A DNA stretch of 64,000 bases from Flavobacterium sp. AG291. GTDB lineage: Bacteria; Bacteroidota; Bacteroidia; Flavobacteriales; Flavobacteriaceae. Position numbers and translations under genes: made by a program. Shown here piece by piece: positions 37,108-47,270 of the stretch (within the stretch, counting starts at the first letter, position 1; the number at the start of each line of letters is the position of its first letter). The notes beneath the pieces were generated by a model, which ran no database searches, was not told where the DNA came from, and saw nothing but the letters and a program-made list of their open reading frames with translations. Where the stretch lies: the NCBI RefSeq assembly GCF_003350375.1, contig NZ_QQAR01000002.1, positions 186,001 through 250,000 of the forward strand, in the 5' to 3' direction.

Positions 37108-38111
37108 AAAGTATCGCTGTAGTAATTTTAAACTGGAATGGAAAAAACCTGCTTGAACAGTTTTTACCTTCTGTAACAAAATATTCACCTGAAGCAACTA
37201 TACATATAGCCGATAATGCATCAACAGATGATTCGGTCGGGTTTATCAGAGCAGCATATCCGGAAGTGAAAATCATTCAGAACAAAGGTAACTTTGGCTA
37301 TGCAAAAGGATATAATGAGGCTTTACAAGAGGTTGAAGAAGATATTTACGCTCTTGTAAATTCTGACATTGAAGTAACCCAAAACTGGCTGCAGCCAATT
37401 CTTTCTCTTTTTGAGAAAGATAATGAAACTGCCATCATTCAACCAAAAATACTGGATTATAAAAATAAAAACAACTTTGAGTATGCCGGAGCTGCCGGAG
37501 GTTTTATCGACAAATATGGTTTTGCGTTCTGCCGGGGACGTATATTTGATACTATTGAAGAAGACAAAGGCCAATATAATGATACTACACAAATCTTTTG
37601 GGCTTCAGGGGCATGCTTCTTTATCCGCAAAGAAGTTTACCGAAAACTTAATGGCTTTGATGAAGATTTCTTTGCACATCAGGAAGAAATAGATTTATGC
37701 TGGAGGGCGTATAACAATAATTTAAAGGCAATGTATTGTAGTGAAAGCGTTGTATACCATGTGGGAGGTGCAACGTTAAACACTGGAAACCCAAAAAAAA
37801 CATTCCTTAATTACAGGAATTCTCTATGGATGATGCTAAAGAATTTACCCACTTCAAAACTCTTTCCTGTACTCTTTCTGAGACTCTCACAAGATGGAAT
37901 TTCGGGTATCAGACATGCCTTGAAAGGAGAATTTGCTCATCTTTGGGCTATTTTAAAATCACATTTTTATTTTTATTTAAAATTTTTCAGGTTCATAAAC
38001 AAAAGAGGCTCAAAGCAATACCATAATTATTTCAGAGTAAAGAGTATTGTATACTTGTATTTCATAAGAAAAGGCAAGATATTTGATGAAAAATTTAACA
38101 ATACTTTATAG
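37104..38111 (+). CDS. Family 2 glycosyltransferase
   Basis: A 335-residue GT-A-fold enzyme of the rhamnosyltransferase-like GT2 group. Motifs are VVILNWNGKNLLEQFLPSV (7-25), NASTDDSV (about 39-46), the DxD-like metal site VNSDIEV (about 88-94), and WASGACFFIRKEVYRKLNGF with DEDFFAHQEEIDLCWR (about 172-207). A C-terminal hydrophobic region (FLRLSQDGIS, FYFYLKFF) suggests membrane association. It probably adds a sugar to a surface polysaccharide. It overlaps the upstream gene by 4 bases. Confidence 0.92.
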   Translation: MKSIAVVILNWNGKNLLEQFLPSVTKYSPEATIHIADNASTDDSVGFIRAAYPEVKIIQNKGNFGYAKGYNEALQEVEEDIYALVNSDIEVTQNWLQPILSLFEKDNETAIIQPKILDYKNKNNFEYAGAAGGFIDKYGFAFCRGRIFDTIEEDKGQYNDTTQIFWASGACFFIRKEVYRKLNGFDEDFFAHQEEIDLCWRAYNNNLKAMYCSESVVYHVGGATLNTGNPKKTFLNYRNSLWMMLKNLPTSKLFPVLFLRLSQDGISGIRHALKGEFAHLWAILKSHFYFYLKFFRFINKRGSKQYHNYFRVKSIVYLYFIRKGKIFDEKFNNTL

Positions 38112-38174
38112 ACAAGTACGTTATATTTTTTTGATTATTACTTAATTTTGTTAGAAATCTAAACTTGAATTTTT

Positions 38175-39020
38175 ATGAGAAGAACCATTCTAGTACTTAC
38201 GTTAGCAGCGATGACGCTGACTTCATGCGGTTCTAAAAAGAAGATTGCCGAGCTTGAAGCTAAAAACAAAGAAATCCAGGACATGCTAAACAGTGCTACT
38301 GTTAAGCTTAACACCTGCCTTGCTGAAAAAGATGCTATGGCAAAACACATGGATGATCTTAAAAAGAACAATACAGACCTTATGAGTACTGTAGGTAATC
38401 TTACCACACTATCTTCTAAAGGAGCTGAAAACATTGAGAAATCTCTTGAAAGCCTTAAAGAGAAAGATCTTAAAATCACAAGACTTCAGGATGCACTTAC
38501 ACGCAAAGACTCTGTTACTCTTGCACTTGTTACAAGTATTAAGAGAGCAGTTGGTGTAAACGATCCGGATATTGAAGTTAATGTTGAGAAAGGTGTGGTA
38601 TACATCTCTATTGCTGATAAACTTCTTTTCAAAAGCGGTAGCTACCAGGTAAGCGACAGAGCTAAAGAAATCCTTGGTAAAGTTGCAAAAATCGTTCAGG
38701 ATAAACCGGACTTCGAATGTATGGTTGAAGGACACACTGATAACGTGCCTATCAAAAACCCTGTACTTCAGGACAACTGGGATCTTTCTGTTAAGCGTGC
38801 TACCTCTATCGTAAGATTACTTCAGACTGACTTCGGTATTGACCCTAAGCGTCTGGTAGCATCAGGACGTGGCGAGTATGTACCTTTAACTTCTAATGAT
38901 ACTGCTGAAGGAAGAGCTACAAACAGAAGAACAAGAATCCTTGTACTTCCTAAAATTGACCAGTTCTACGACATGATTGAGAAAGAAATGAAAAACCAGA
39001 AATCTGGTGCTTCCAAATAA
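38175..39020 (+). CDS. OmpA-type lipoprotein
   Basis: The 281-residue protein begins with a lipoprotein signal (LTSC lipobox, Cys18). A coiled coil (about 25-120, KKKIAELEAKNKEIQDML) spaces it from a C-terminal OmpA domain (about 150-270) with VEGHTDNVPIKNP and NRRTRILVLP. The protein likely anchors in the outer membrane and binds peptidoglycan. The conserved Asp and Arg that hold diaminopimelate (HTDN; NRRTR) are present. A strong terminator follows. Confidence 0.92.
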   Translation: MRRTILVLTLAAMTLTSCGSKKKIAELEAKNKEIQDMLNSATVKLNTCLAEKDAMAKHMDDLKKNNTDLMSTVGNLTTLSSKGAENIEKSLESLKEKDLKITRLQDALTRKDSVTLALVTSIKRAVGVNDPDIEVNVEKGVVYISIADKLLFKSGSYQVSDRAKEILGKVAKIVQDKPDFECMVEGHTDNVPIKNPVLQDNWDLSVKRATSIVRLLQTDFGIDPKRLVASGRGEYVPLTSNDTAEGRATNRRTRILVLPKIDQFYDMIEKEMKNQKSGASK

Positions 39021-39034
39021 TATATCTCCAAATC

Positions 39035-39064
39035 AAAAAAGGCTTCCAAATGGAAGCCTTTTTT
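39035..39064 (+). terminator. Terminator after the OmpA lipoprotein
   Basis: GGCTTCC (39041-39047) pairs with GGAAGCC (39052-39058), followed by T6, with an A6 tract before it. Confidence 0.9.
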
Positions 39065-39071
39065 ATGCAAT

Positions 39072-39097
39072 AAAAAAACTCCCGCTATTGCGGGAGT
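39072..39097 (-). terminator. Terminator after parC
   Basis: ACTCCCGC (39078-39085) pairs with GCGGGAGT (39090-39097) around TATT. On the minus strand T7 follows the hairpin. It lies 6 bases after the parC stop. Confidence 0.88.
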
Positions 39098-39103
39098 ATG
39101 TTT

Positions 39104-41764
39104 TTAATCTAATGATAATGTAATCTGTCCATCATCTTCAAGAGTAGTATTAGTTTCTTCAACTTCTGTATCACCACTAACCTCTATCTCTTCAGGTATT
39201 TCTTCTTCAGGCTCTTCATAAGGCAACGGATCAAGCAAATTAATTTGCTTTACCTTATCAGTTGTTAATTGGTTACCAAGTGCCTTAATACCTTTTACAG
39301 CAATAAAATTCTCCAAGTCAACCGTAATATTGTCTTTTTGCACACCTTTTACCTTTGCAAATATAACTTCAGCAACAGGCCTGTAATCTGTAGAAACAAT
39401 CTCCAATTGGGAATTATCATGCTCTGTAATAAAAGTCTCTTCTTTATTCTCGTTCTCCACAAGGAAACGCTTCACATAGTAACGTTCTTTTTCACCATCA
39501 TAATAGATCGCTGAAATCGGTTTTTTAGGATTCCATTTCTCCAGTTTTATCATATCCTCATCAAAGTGCGTTGTAAGCTCAGGGATAATGGTCTTAAGCT
39601 TACCTGACTGATTGATGATAAGCAATCTGTCGTTTGGCCTGAACTCACCTAAAAGCTCACCCCTGCCATCAACATTCAACCTGTGAACAGTATCGTCAAA
39701 CCATACCCTTCTCGGTTTCAGTGTAGATATACCTTTTTCCTTAAGTTCAATTTTCTTAATAGGGTATTTAGTAACGGTGTTTCCTCTTGAGGCACGCCCT
39801 TTAATAGCCATATCAGCAAAATCAAGGTCAAATTTGAGTTTCTTCACACTACCTACCTGACGCAATAGTATGGTTACCACTTCTGCTTCCCCATTAGGAT
39901 TACCTGAGAAGTATAAAACCTGTGAACCTTTATTACCCTGAGTGAGATCATAAGGCTTATCCCTCGTAACCCCGGAAACATTGAATCTTTTTATATACGA
40001 TGGCCCCGACTTACCATCACGGTAAATCATGTTATAGATTGTACGCTTATCGTTCTTATCGAATACTGCAACGTGGATGATATCTTTACCCACAAAGGTC
40101 TTCACATCAACCTTGGTAATCATCATACTACCATCACGCAGGAATACAATAACATCATCTATATCAGAACATTCGGCAACGTATTCATCTTTCTTAAGCC
40201 CTGTACCCACAAAACCTTCTTCGCGGTTCACGTAAAGCTTGGTATTACGCAGAACTACTTTAGTGGCTTCAATGTTGTCAAAGCTTCGAAGTTCGGTTTT
40301 GCGCTCACGTCCTTTACCATAACGGTCTTTAAGTCCCTGGAAATAATCAACAGCAAAGTCAATGATATGATCAAGGTTGTATTTTACCTGTTCGATCTCA
40401 CCTTCTAATGCCTCAATCTTCTCTTGTGCTTTATCAATATCGAATTTAGAGATACGTTTGATTCGGATTTCCGTAAGTCTTACAATATCTTCTTCAGTTA
40501 CAGCACGGCGTAAATGTTTTGTATGAGGTTTTAATCCCTCGTCAATAGCTTTTATAACACCTTCCCAGGTTTCTTCTTCCTCAATAAGACGATAGATCCT
40601 ATTCTCAATGAATATACGTTCTAATGACTGAAAATGCCAGCTTTCTTCCAGCTCATCAAGCTGTATCTCAAGCTCACGTTTCAGCAAATCTACCGTTCTG
40701 TTGGTAGAAATTTTAAGCATGTCGCTTACGCCAATGAAACGCGGCTTATGGTCTTCGATAACACAGCCAAGCGGCGCAACTGATGTTTCACAGCCTGTAA
40801 ATGCAAACAGCGCATCAATGGTTTTATCCGGGGAAACACCAGCCGGTAGATGTATCAAAATCTCAACATCAGCAGCGGTATTATCTTCAATCTTACGAAC
40901 TTTGATCTTTCCTTTTTCATTTGCTTTAAGGATACTGTCAATTAAAGTAGTAGTATTAGTACTAAATGGTATCTGCGTGATAACCAATGTACTTTTATCT
41001 AATTGTGAAATCTTTGCACGAACCCTTACACGTCCCCCACGCATACCGTCGTTATAATTAGAAACGTCGGCAATACCCGCGGTTGGAAAATCAGGGAAAA
41101 GCGTAAATGGTTTATTCTTTAGTATCTTGATAGACGCATCAATCAGTTCATTAAAGTTATGCGGAAGTACTTTGGTAGATAAACCTACCGCAATACCTTC
41201 GGCTCCCTGAGCCAATAGTAAAGGGAATTTAACCGGAAGATTGATAGGTTCATTTCGCCTACCATCATAGGATAGCTGCCACGGAGTAATCTTAGGGCTA
41301 TACAACACCTCAAGCCCAAACTTAGAAAGTCGGGCCTCAATATAACGGGATGCTGCCGCACCGTCACCGGTAAGAATATTACCCCAGTTACCCTGCGTAT
41401 CGATAAGAAGGTCTTTCTGACCTATCTGTACCATAGCATCACCAATACTCGCATCACCGTGCGGGTGATACTGCATAGTATGCCCTACTACGTTGGCAAC
41501 CTTGTTGTAACGGCCATCATCAAGTTCCTTAAGCGAGTGCATGATCCTGCGCTGAACGGGTTTAAAACCATCCTCAATAGCAGGTACCGCACGCTCCAGG
41601 ATTACGTACGAAGCATAATCAAGGAACCAATCCTTATACATACCGGTTACCTTGGTAATCGTATCGCCAGATTCAGGATTTTCTTCCTTATCGTAAAAAT
41701 GATCTCCGTTACCTTCTCCTTCTCCGTTTGAAGGCTCGAAATTTATATCTTCTTCTTCGTCCAT
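39104..41764 (-). CDS. parC: DNA topoisomerase IV subunit A
   Basis: Cleavage and religation subunit of topoisomerase IV. The 886 residues start with an acidic tail, then ERAVPAIEDGFKPVQRRIMH (57-76), GHTMQYHPHGDASIGDAMV (94-112) and the active-site tyrosine Tyr141 in AAASRYIEARL. The C-terminal beta-pinwheel lacks a clear GyrA box (QxxGGKG), supporting ParC rather than GyrA, and the C-terminus is again acidic. It follows parE on the same strand after 92 bases, probably as one operon. Confidence 0.92.
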   Translation of the reverse strand: MDEEEDINFEPSNGEGEGNGDHFYDKEENPESGDTITKVTGMYKDWFLDYASYVILERAVPAIEDGFKPVQRRIMHSLKELDDGRYNKVANVVGHTMQYHPHGDASIGDAMVQIGQKDLLIDTQGNWGNILTGDGAAASRYIEARLSKFGLEVLYSPKITPWQLSYDGRRNEPINLPVKFPLLLAQGAEGIAVGLSTKVLPHNFNELIDASIKILKNKPFTLFPDFPTAGIADVSNYNDGMRGGRVRVRAKISQLDKSTLVITQIPFSTNTTTLIDSILKANEKGKIKVRKIEDNTAADVEILIHLPAGVSPDKTIDALFAFTGCETSVAPLGCVIEDHKPRFIGVSDMLKISTNRTVDLLKRELEIQLDELEESWHFQSLERIFIENRIYRLIEEEETWEGVIKAIDEGLKPHTKHLRRAVTEEDIVRLTEIRIKRISKFDIDKAQEKIEALEGEIEQVKYNLDHIIDFAVDYFQGLKDRYGKGRERKTELRSFDNIEATKVVLRNTKLYVNREEGFVGTGLKKDEYVAECSDIDDVIVFLRDGSMMITKVDVKTFVGKDIIHVAVFDKNDKRTIYNMIYRDGKSGPSYIKRFNVSGVTRDKPYDLTQGNKGSQVLYFSGNPNGEAEVVTILLRQVGSVKKLKFDLDFADMAIKGRASRGNTVTKYPIKKIELKEKGISTLKPRRVWFDDTVHRLNVDGRGELLGEFRPNDRLLIINQSGKLKTIIPELTTHFDEDMIKLEKWNPKKPISAIYYDGEKERYYVKRFLVENENKEETFITEHDNSQLEIVSTDYRPVAEVIFAKVKGVQKDNITVDLENFIAVKGIKALGNQLTTDKVKQINLLDPLPYEEPEEEIPEEIEVSGDTEVEETNTTLEDDGQITLSLD

Positions 41765-41856
41765 GTATTAACTACCGAATTTTGAAATTTGATTTTAAAC
41801 ACAACAGACGTAACAATGCTACGTCTCCACTACAAATTGTGACTGATCAGGAAGTC

Positions 41857-43710
41857 TTACTCATCAACCGCGTCAAGTTCTACCTTCAGGTTATTGATGA
41901 TGAATTCCTGCCTGTCCGGGGTATTTTTACCCATATAGAACTCCAATAAGGTTTCTATAGAGGTTGCCTTGTCCATCAAAACAGGATCAAGACGTATGTC
42001 CTGTCCTATAAAGTGCTTGAACTCATCTGGTGAAATCTCACCTAATCCCTTGAATCGTGTTATCTCAGGTTTGCCTTTTAGCTTTTCTATTGCAGCTTTT
42101 CGCTCATCTTCTGAGTAGCAGTAAATGGTTTCTTTTTTATTACGAACCCTGAATAATGGCGTTTGTAATATGTACAGGTGGTTTTCCTTTATCAGTTCAG
42201 GGAAGAATTGCAGGAAGAACGTAATCAATAGCAGTCGGATGTGCATACCATCGACATCGGCATCGGTAGCGATTACAATATTGTTGTAACGCAGGTTTTC
42301 CATTTCTTCCTCGATATCCAATGCTGCCTGAAGCAGGTTGAATTCTTCGTTCTCGTACACAATCTTCTTTGTCATACCATACGAGTTCAAAGGCTTACCC
42401 CTCAAACTGAAAACCGCCTGGGTATTCACATCCCTCGATTTGGTAATAGAACCCGAAGCTGAGTCCCCCTCAGTAATGAACAGCGTACTCTCAAGGCTTC
42501 GCGGATTCTTTGCATCGGTAAGATGTACACGACAGTCACGTAGTTTCTTATTGTGAAGTGACGCTTTCTTAGCCCTGTCCCTTGCCAGCTTACGGATACC
42601 CGAAAGTTCCTTACGCTCACGTTCTGCCTGTAGTATCTTTTTAAGCAACGCATCCGCAGTTTCGGGATTACGGTGCAGGAAATTATCCAGTTTGTTTTTG
42701 ATAAAGTCATTTACAAATGTACGTACACTTGGTGCATCAGGTCCCATATCGGTAGAGCCCAGTTTGGTTTTGGTCTGTGATTCGAATACAGGCTCCTCAA
42801 CCTTAACGCTTATTGCACTAACGATAGATTTTCGAATATCTGATGCTTCGAAAGGCTTATTGTAAAATTCTTTGATCGTTCTCACTATAGCTTCACGGAA
42901 AGCACCTAAGTGCGTACCACCCTGTGTAGTATTCTGACCATTTACGAAAGAATAATACTCTTCACTATACTGCGTCTTGCTGTGGGTCATAGCAATCTCA
43001 ATATCATCATCTTTAAGATGGATGATATCATAGATCCTGTCTTCTTCACTTATAGTTTCTGCAAGAAGGTCTTTAAGACCATCCTCGCTAAAATATTTTT
43101 CACCGTTATAAATTATCGTCAGACCTGTATTCAGGTAGCAATAATTCTTGAGCATCTTGATGATGTACTCATTACGGTATTTGTAGTTCTTGAAAATTGT
43201 ATCATCCGCAATAAAGGTTACTTTAGTTCCTTTACGCTTGCTGGTTTCGGTTTCTGCTTCTTCGTTTGTAAGTTCACCTGCAGAAAATTCGGCAGCTTTA
43301 ATGATGCCATCACGTACCGATTCAACACGAAAATAATTCGACAGCGCATTTACTGCCTTGGTACCGACACCGTTCAGACCAACCGATTTCTTAAATGCCT
43401 TGGAGTCATACTTACCACCCGTGTTCATTTTAGACACTACGTCTACCACTTTACCCAATGGAATACCACGGCCAAAGTCACGAACGCTAACGGTTTTGTC
43501 TTTCAGGGTAACTTCAATGGTCTTTCCGGTACCCATGACGAACTCATCAATGGAGTTATCAATAACCTCTTTTATAAGGATATAGATACCATCATCGGGA
43601 GAAGAGCCATCGCCCAGCTTACCGATGTACATACCCGGACGCATACGGATATGTTCTTTCCAGTCGAGTGAACGGATATTATCTTCAGTGTACTGATTCT
43701 GCTCCAGCAT
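41857..43710 (-). CDS. parE: DNA topoisomerase IV subunit B
   Basis: ATPase subunit of topoisomerase IV. The 617 residues hold the GHKL ATP site ([33 protein letters not shown]), the transducer ([15 protein letters not shown] near 250) and the TOPRIM domain ([11 protein letters not shown] near 408; [13 protein letters not shown] near 481). The C-terminus ends soon after the QEFIINNL segment, as in ParE. It is first in the parE-parC operon. A terminator hairpin upstream separates it from the transglutaminase gene. Confidence 0.94.
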   Translation of the reverse strand: MLEQNQYTEDNIRSLDWKEHIRMRPGMYIGKLGDGSSPDDGIYILIKEVIDNSIDEFVMGTGKTIEVTLKDKTVSVRDFGRGIPLGKVVDVVSKMNTGGKYDSKAFKKSVGLNGVGTKAVNALSNYFRVESVRDGIIKAAEFSAGELTNEEAETETSKRKGTKVTFIADDTIFKNYKYRNEYIIKMLKNYCYLNTGLTIIYNGEKYFSEDGLKDLLAETISEEDRIYDIIHLKDDDIEIAMTHSKTQYSEEYYSFVNGQNTTQGGTHLGAFREAIVRTIKEFYNKPFEASDIRKSIVSAISVKVEEPVFESQTKTKLGSTDMGPDAPSVRTFVNDFIKNKLDNFLHRNPETADALLKKILQAERERKELSGIRKLARDRAKKASLHNKKLRDCRVHLTDAKNPRSLESTLFITEGDSASGSITKSRDVNTQAVFSLRGKPLNSYGMTKKIVYENEEFNLLQAALDIEEEMENLRYNNIVIATDADVDGMHIRLLLITFFLQFFPELIKENHLYILQTPLFRVRNKKETIYCYSEDERKAAIEKLKGKPEITRFKGLGEISPDEFKHFIGQDIRLDPVLMDKATSIETLLEFYMGKNTPDRQEFIINNLKVELDAVDE

Positions 43711-43754
43711 AAAATTTTATGGATTTTCTGCTAATGTAGCATTTCTACGTAAAA

Positions 43755-43803
43755 AATAAAAGCCGGATTGCAGAAACTTATTAAGATTCCAATACAATCC
43801 GGC
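43755..43803 (-). terminator. Long-loop terminator between transglutaminase and parE
   Basis: GCCGGATTG (43762-43770) pairs with CAATCCGGC (43795-43803) around a 24-base loop. On the minus strand a TTTTATTTTTT tract follows. It ends the transglutaminase transcript before parE. Confidence 0.7.
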
Positions 43804-43834
43804 CAATTTTAAGCACTAATCAAATATTTTAATC

Positions 43835-44812
43835 CTAAGCTTTATTTATCCTGTAAGAAGCTATTGATTTTTGATTGATATAAATTGTAAGTGTACCTAC
43901 AGAACCATTGTTCAAAGGCACTTTAAATATGGCTGTTTCACCCTTGAATTCAGGCTTAATTTCTTTGATAACCCTATCCCTGCTGTATGCATAATGCACC
44001 ATATCATCAGGTTTCAGATTATTCACTTTAAACTCAATAAATCCGGAAGGTACTGCTTTAAAAACACCCGCCTCGGGAGCCATAAACTCATAACCTTTCA
44101 TCAGATAATCACCATAATACAACGGCAGATTTGCAAAATCTTTTTCGGTTTTATCTGTTAGCAACCAACGCTTATCATCAGGGAAATGGTTGAGAAAAAA
44201 AGTATCCGGATCACTAAAGAAATACTTATCATTAAACTTGAATTTAAACTCAGGTTTCTCTCCTGTTACCGTACCGGCACCCCAGGTAGCATCGAGCAGC
44301 TTCCACTCATCGCCAATCTTCACGGCATTCCACGCATGGTCACTGGCACCGGGTGCCTTACCAATATTCGAAGGATGGGATTTAGATGTCCCGGGAATGA
44401 TCTCACATTCAAGTCCGGTCTTTTCTGCCACAACAAGATACAAAGTAGAGTACCCCTGACACACTCCTTTTTTAGATTTGAGTGTCTTTTGAGCCAACTC
44501 CTGCTTCATGGCTTTCTGCTTCGCTTCTTTTTCTGCCTGCGTTTTGTATGTAAAACCAACAGGACGCTCATTTACGCCATAGGCAGCATAATCATATTTT
44601 ATATTGGTAGCGATCCATGTAAAAACAGCGCGGGCCTTCTCATCATCGCGCGTAAAATCTTTATTGATCTGTTCTGCTAATTTATCCGGCGAAGAAAAGG
44701 ATTTTGAATAAGCTTTGACAATGTTATCTACTTTTGCATAATCCTGGGCATTCGCAGTAAGAGCAAGAAAAAGCAAAAGCATTATATTGAATCGTTTAGA
44801 TATGTTTTTCAT
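43835..44812 (-). CDS. Secreted transglutaminase-like protein
   Basis: The 325-residue protein has a signal peptide (about 22 residues, ending TANA) and a transglutaminase/protease-like fold. The catalytic triad is visible: Cys118 in KKGVCQGYSTL, His159 in DHAWNAV and Asp174 in LLDATWGAG. A C-terminal beta domain (about 230-325) follows. Bacterial members act as peptidases or peptidoglycan-linked enzymes in the periplasm; the substrate here is unknown. No partner is evident. Confidence 0.88.
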   Translation of the reverse strand: MKNISKRFNIMLLLFLALTANAQDYAKVDNIVKAYSKSFSSPDKLAEQINKDFTRDDEKARAVFTWIATNIKYDYAAYGVNERPVGFTYKTQAEKEAKQKAMKQELAQKTLKSKKGVCQGYSTLYLVVAEKTGLECEIIPGTSKSHPSNIGKAPGASDHAWNAVKIGDEWKLLDATWGAGTVTGEKPEFKFKFNDKYFFSDPDTFFLNHFPDDKRWLLTDKTEKDFANLPLYYGDYLMKGYEFMAPEAGVFKAVPSGFIEFKVNNLKPDDMVHYAYSRDRVIKEIKPEFKGETAIFKVPLNNGSVGTLTIYINQKSIASYRINKA

Positions 44813-44892
44813 GCCTTAATCAAGACAAAAAGAGTGCCAAATTGAGTTACAGAGTTTCAATGAGACAAAGTTTCAAAGTCTTTTAGCAATAA

Positions 44893-44928
44893 ACTTTGCT
44901 ACTTTGCTACTTTGCTACTTTGCTACTT
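44893..44928 (+). repeat. Tandem ACTTTGCT repeat
   Basis: Four perfect copies of the 8-mer ACTTTGCT (44893-44924) plus ACTT, overlapping the stop codon of the TIGR02117 gene on the minus strand. Just before it are related degenerate pieces (ACAGAGTTTCAATGAGACAA). Copy number could vary by slippage. Confidence 0.75.
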
Positions 44929-45606
44929 ATAATGATAAAAAATCCCCTTGTCATAAACCGTCCATAATGCAGCTTTTTGATGTCCGGCTTTTAGGCAGTT
45001 GTTAGCCCAGGTGTTACAGGTATAAAACAGACTGTACTTACCCTTGCCTTCATAAAAAGCATCATATTTACCATAGCTTCGATTGGCTATCCATTGTACA
45101 TGATTGTTTTCATCCAACTGAAAGCTATCCTCTATGTACTTTACCATATCGGCATAATCTTTCTTACTGATAGTAACTTTTACGCATTCCTCATCCTCTG
45201 TAACGGCATTATAAAATCGGGTATGCATAGCTGATGTTCCTAAATAAAAAGCAGCTTTAGCCGCCGTACTGGCTTTTAGGTCGCTCCACTCAGGGGTATC
45301 AAGATAAAAGCCTTTATCACCCCATCCAAAAGCTACAAAATTCATTATGCTGTCATTTGATTTGGTCTGATCGTATTTGATTTCGGTAGCCCAGTCTTTG
45401 ACCTCATTCTTTACCGGAACCAGTATATCCGTATGTACACCATTGGAATTGATATAGATAGTTACTTCGTCACTTTTTTCAGGATTGGAATTTACCGGAA
45501 TGTGTGCCAACAGAAACGCAAAAAGTACATAAACAACAATAAACAATACGATGGCAAGTACAAACCTGCCTGTAAAACGGAAAACCTGCTTAAGCTTTTT
45601 GTTCAT
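44923..45606 (-). CDS. TIGR02117/DUF2459 family protein
   Basis: The 227-residue protein has one N-terminal membrane helix (FVLAIVLFIVVYVLFAFLLA, about 16-35). A conserved domain follows with INSNGVHTDILVP (about 53-65), AFGWGDKGFYLDTPEWSDLK (about 91-110) and YTCNTWANNCLKAG near the C-terminus, with cysteines in CNTWANNC as in that family. Start MNKKLKQVF is preferred; an in-frame ATG lies at 45630. It overlaps the upstream FMN reductase gene, so coupled translation is likely. Function unknown. Confidence 0.85.
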   Translation of the reverse strand: MNKKLKQVFRFTGRFVLAIVLFIVVYVLFAFLLAHIPVNSNPEKSDEVTIYINSNGVHTDILVPVKNEVKDWATEIKYDQTKSNDSIMNFVAFGWGDKGFYLDTPEWSDLKASTAAKAAFYLGTSAMHTRFYNAVTEDEECVKVTISKKDYADMVKYIEDSFQLDENNHVQWIANRSYGKYDAFYEGKGKYSLFYTCNTWANNCLKAGHQKAALWTVYDKGIFYHYK

Positions 45607-46129
45607 AGTCGAAATTGCGTATAATTTCATTTAACGCGTCGTCGTATTCTTTATTGGATATTTTACCGGATTCTGTATCAAAATTTTCAAAGAAAGATGG
45701 CAATGAGAAGGTCGCCTTAATATTACCGCCATACCATTTCATGCTGATTTGTGCAGCCTCAAGCGAACTTGCACCACCGCGCTTACCTGGCGAAGTAGAA
45801 AGTAATAACAATGGCGTATTATTGAACACCAGTTTCTTTTGACGAGAAGCCCAGTCGTAGATGTTCTTAAAAGCAGCCGTCATCCCACCATTATGCTCAG
45901 CAACAGAAATTACGAGTACATCTGCCCATTCTATCTTTTCATAAAACTGTTTTGCGATAGGCGGCGCACCGATCAATTTTTCCTTATCTACACTAAACAA
46001 AGGCAGTTCGTAATCGTTAAGATCCAGTATTTCGGTTTCATCGGCATTAAAAAGGGATGCGGCATAGGTTGCAAGCTGCTTATTGATAGAATGTCTGCTG
46101 CTGCTTCCTCCAAAGGCTAGTAGTTTCAT
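45590..46129 (-). CDS. NAD(P)H-dependent FMN reductase
   Basis: A flavodoxin-fold reductase of 179 residues. The phosphate loop GGSSSRHSINKQLATYA (8-24), PLFSVDKEKLIGAPP (about 48-62), VSVAEHNGGMTAAFKN (about 76-91, flavin binding) and LLLSTSPGKRGG (about 108-119) match the NADPH-dependent FMN reductase (SsuE-like) family. It probably supplies reduced flavin or reduces quinone-like compounds. It is first of two overlapping genes. TACTTTTA, one base off the -7 consensus, lies about 22 bases upstream. Confidence 0.88.
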   Translation of the reverse strand: MKLLAFGGSSSRHSINKQLATYAASLFNADETEILDLNDYELPLFSVDKEKLIGAPPIAKQFYEKIEWADVLVISVAEHNGGMTAAFKNIYDWASRQKKLVFNNTPLLLLSTSPGKRGGASSLEAAQISMKWYGGNIKATFSLPSFFENFDTESGKISNKEYDDALNEIIRNFDYEQKA

Positions 46130-46214
46130 AGAGTGATTTTTGGTTGAAGGGTAAAAGTAGAAATAATATTTAAGAAAGCAGAAACTAAAAGCATTGGGTA
46201 ATTATTAAAAACAA

Positions 46215-46222
46215 TACTTTTG
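46215..46222 (+). promoter_or_regulatory. -7 element upstream of the TPR protein gene
   Basis: TACTTTTG is an exact TAnnTTTG match, 16 bases before the ATG at 46239. Confidence 0.5.
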
Positions 46223-46238
46223 CCCACAAAATTCAACC

Positions 46239-47267
46239 ATGAAAAATATTTTTATTATTGCAAGTTTGCTAATGAACATTCAATTGTTTTATGCACAAAA
46301 TTTATCTAACAAACTCCAAGGTGAATGGGTTAGCTATAAATTAGAAATGAAAGATGGAAGTAAACCTTATAGTAGGTTAATGGGCGAAAAATCTTATATA
46401 AAATTTATTTTCAAAAATAATACTTTAACTCATGAGTCTGACCCAACTAATAACCAAAAATCTACTTTTAAAATTGATTTTACAACACGAGGAAGTTCTA
46501 TTCAAACTTCACCAATAAGTGGCTATTCAGTAGAAAAGATAACCAAAGACACATTGATTCTTTCTGAAAATTTTGAAGGAACCGATGATAAGCTTAAACG
46601 ATTTTATTTGATTAATCAGAAAAGTATTGCTCAAAAAATAAAAACAACAGAAATGGTGCAAGACTCATACATAGCGAATTCTTTTTTCACCCCCACTTTA
46701 AAAGAACAATTTTCATTTAAAAACGTTCCTGTAATTAATTTTAATATTAAGGGACAATTAGTAGTTGACTTAGTAAATAAAAAGATAAATACTATTATTG
46801 ATTCAACAGATAATAATAGCGATAAATTATTAAAAAGTATTACTAAAGAACTAGAAGACAGTTATAAAAACTGGGATTTTACAGATTTTGAACAATTCAA
46901 AACTATAGAAATACCTTTTTATATCTCTGGAATAGATCAGAAACAATCAGGAGGACCAAAGTTAACTGGTATTACTGTTTCATTTATCAATGAACCAAGA
47001 AAATCTAATTCACTGGAAAACATACAGCTTTCAAAGGAATTTTATAATAAAGCACTTACTGCAATTCAAAATTCTGATCTTGAAAAAGCTATTGAATATT
47101 TTACACAATCGTATAATTATGACAAATATAATATTGATGCTCTATACAGTAGGGCTGCAATAAATTTTCATTATGGTGATAAAACTAAAGCGTGTGAAGA
47201 CTGGAAATTGTTAAACGAGCTAGGCCAGGTAAAAGGACGTGATTCCTATAATCAAAATTGTAATTAA
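46239..47267 (+). CDS. Exported protein with C-terminal TPR
   Basis: The 342-residue protein begins with a signal peptide (about 19 residues, ending LFYAQ). The first 130 residues hold a lipocalin-like pattern (LQGEWVSYKLEMKDGS; SYIKFIFKNNTL; KDTLILSENFEG). A middle domain (about 150-250) resembles TonB-C/biopolymer-type repeats (SFKNVPVINFNIKGQLVVDL). The last 80 residues form about two TPR units (EFYNKALTAIQNSDLEKAIE; YFTQSYNYDKYNIDALYSRA). It is more AT-rich than its neighbours. Function unknown. Confidence 0.7.
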   Translation: MKNIFIIASLLMNIQLFYAQNLSNKLQGEWVSYKLEMKDGSKPYSRLMGEKSYIKFIFKNNTLTHESDPTNNQKSTFKIDFTTRGSSIQTSPISGYSVEKITKDTLILSENFEGTDDKLKRFYLINQKSIAQKIKTTEMVQDSYIANSFFTPTLKEQFSFKNVPVINFNIKGQLVVDLVNKKINTIIDSTDNNSDKLLKSITKELEDSYKNWDFTDFEQFKTIEIPFYISGIDQKQSGGPKLTGITVSFINEPRKSNSLENIQLSKEFYNKALTAIQNSDLEKAIEYFTQSYNYDKYNIDALYSRAAINFHYGDKTKACEDWKLLNELGQVKGRDSYNQNCN

Positions 47268-47270
47268 ATA

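Noticed and set aside
38175..39020. OmpA lipoprotein as a type VI or gliding component
   Set aside because: Only the general OmpA and coiled-coil features are visible, with no secretion genes around it.
42910..43671. 253-codon open frame on the strand opposite parE
   Set aside because: It is a shadow of the parE coding region, has no promoter-like element or recognisable domain, and parE is certain.
44893..44928. ACTTTGCT repeats as a possible CRISPR fragment
   Set aside because: The unit is 8 bases without spacers, and no cas genes are present.
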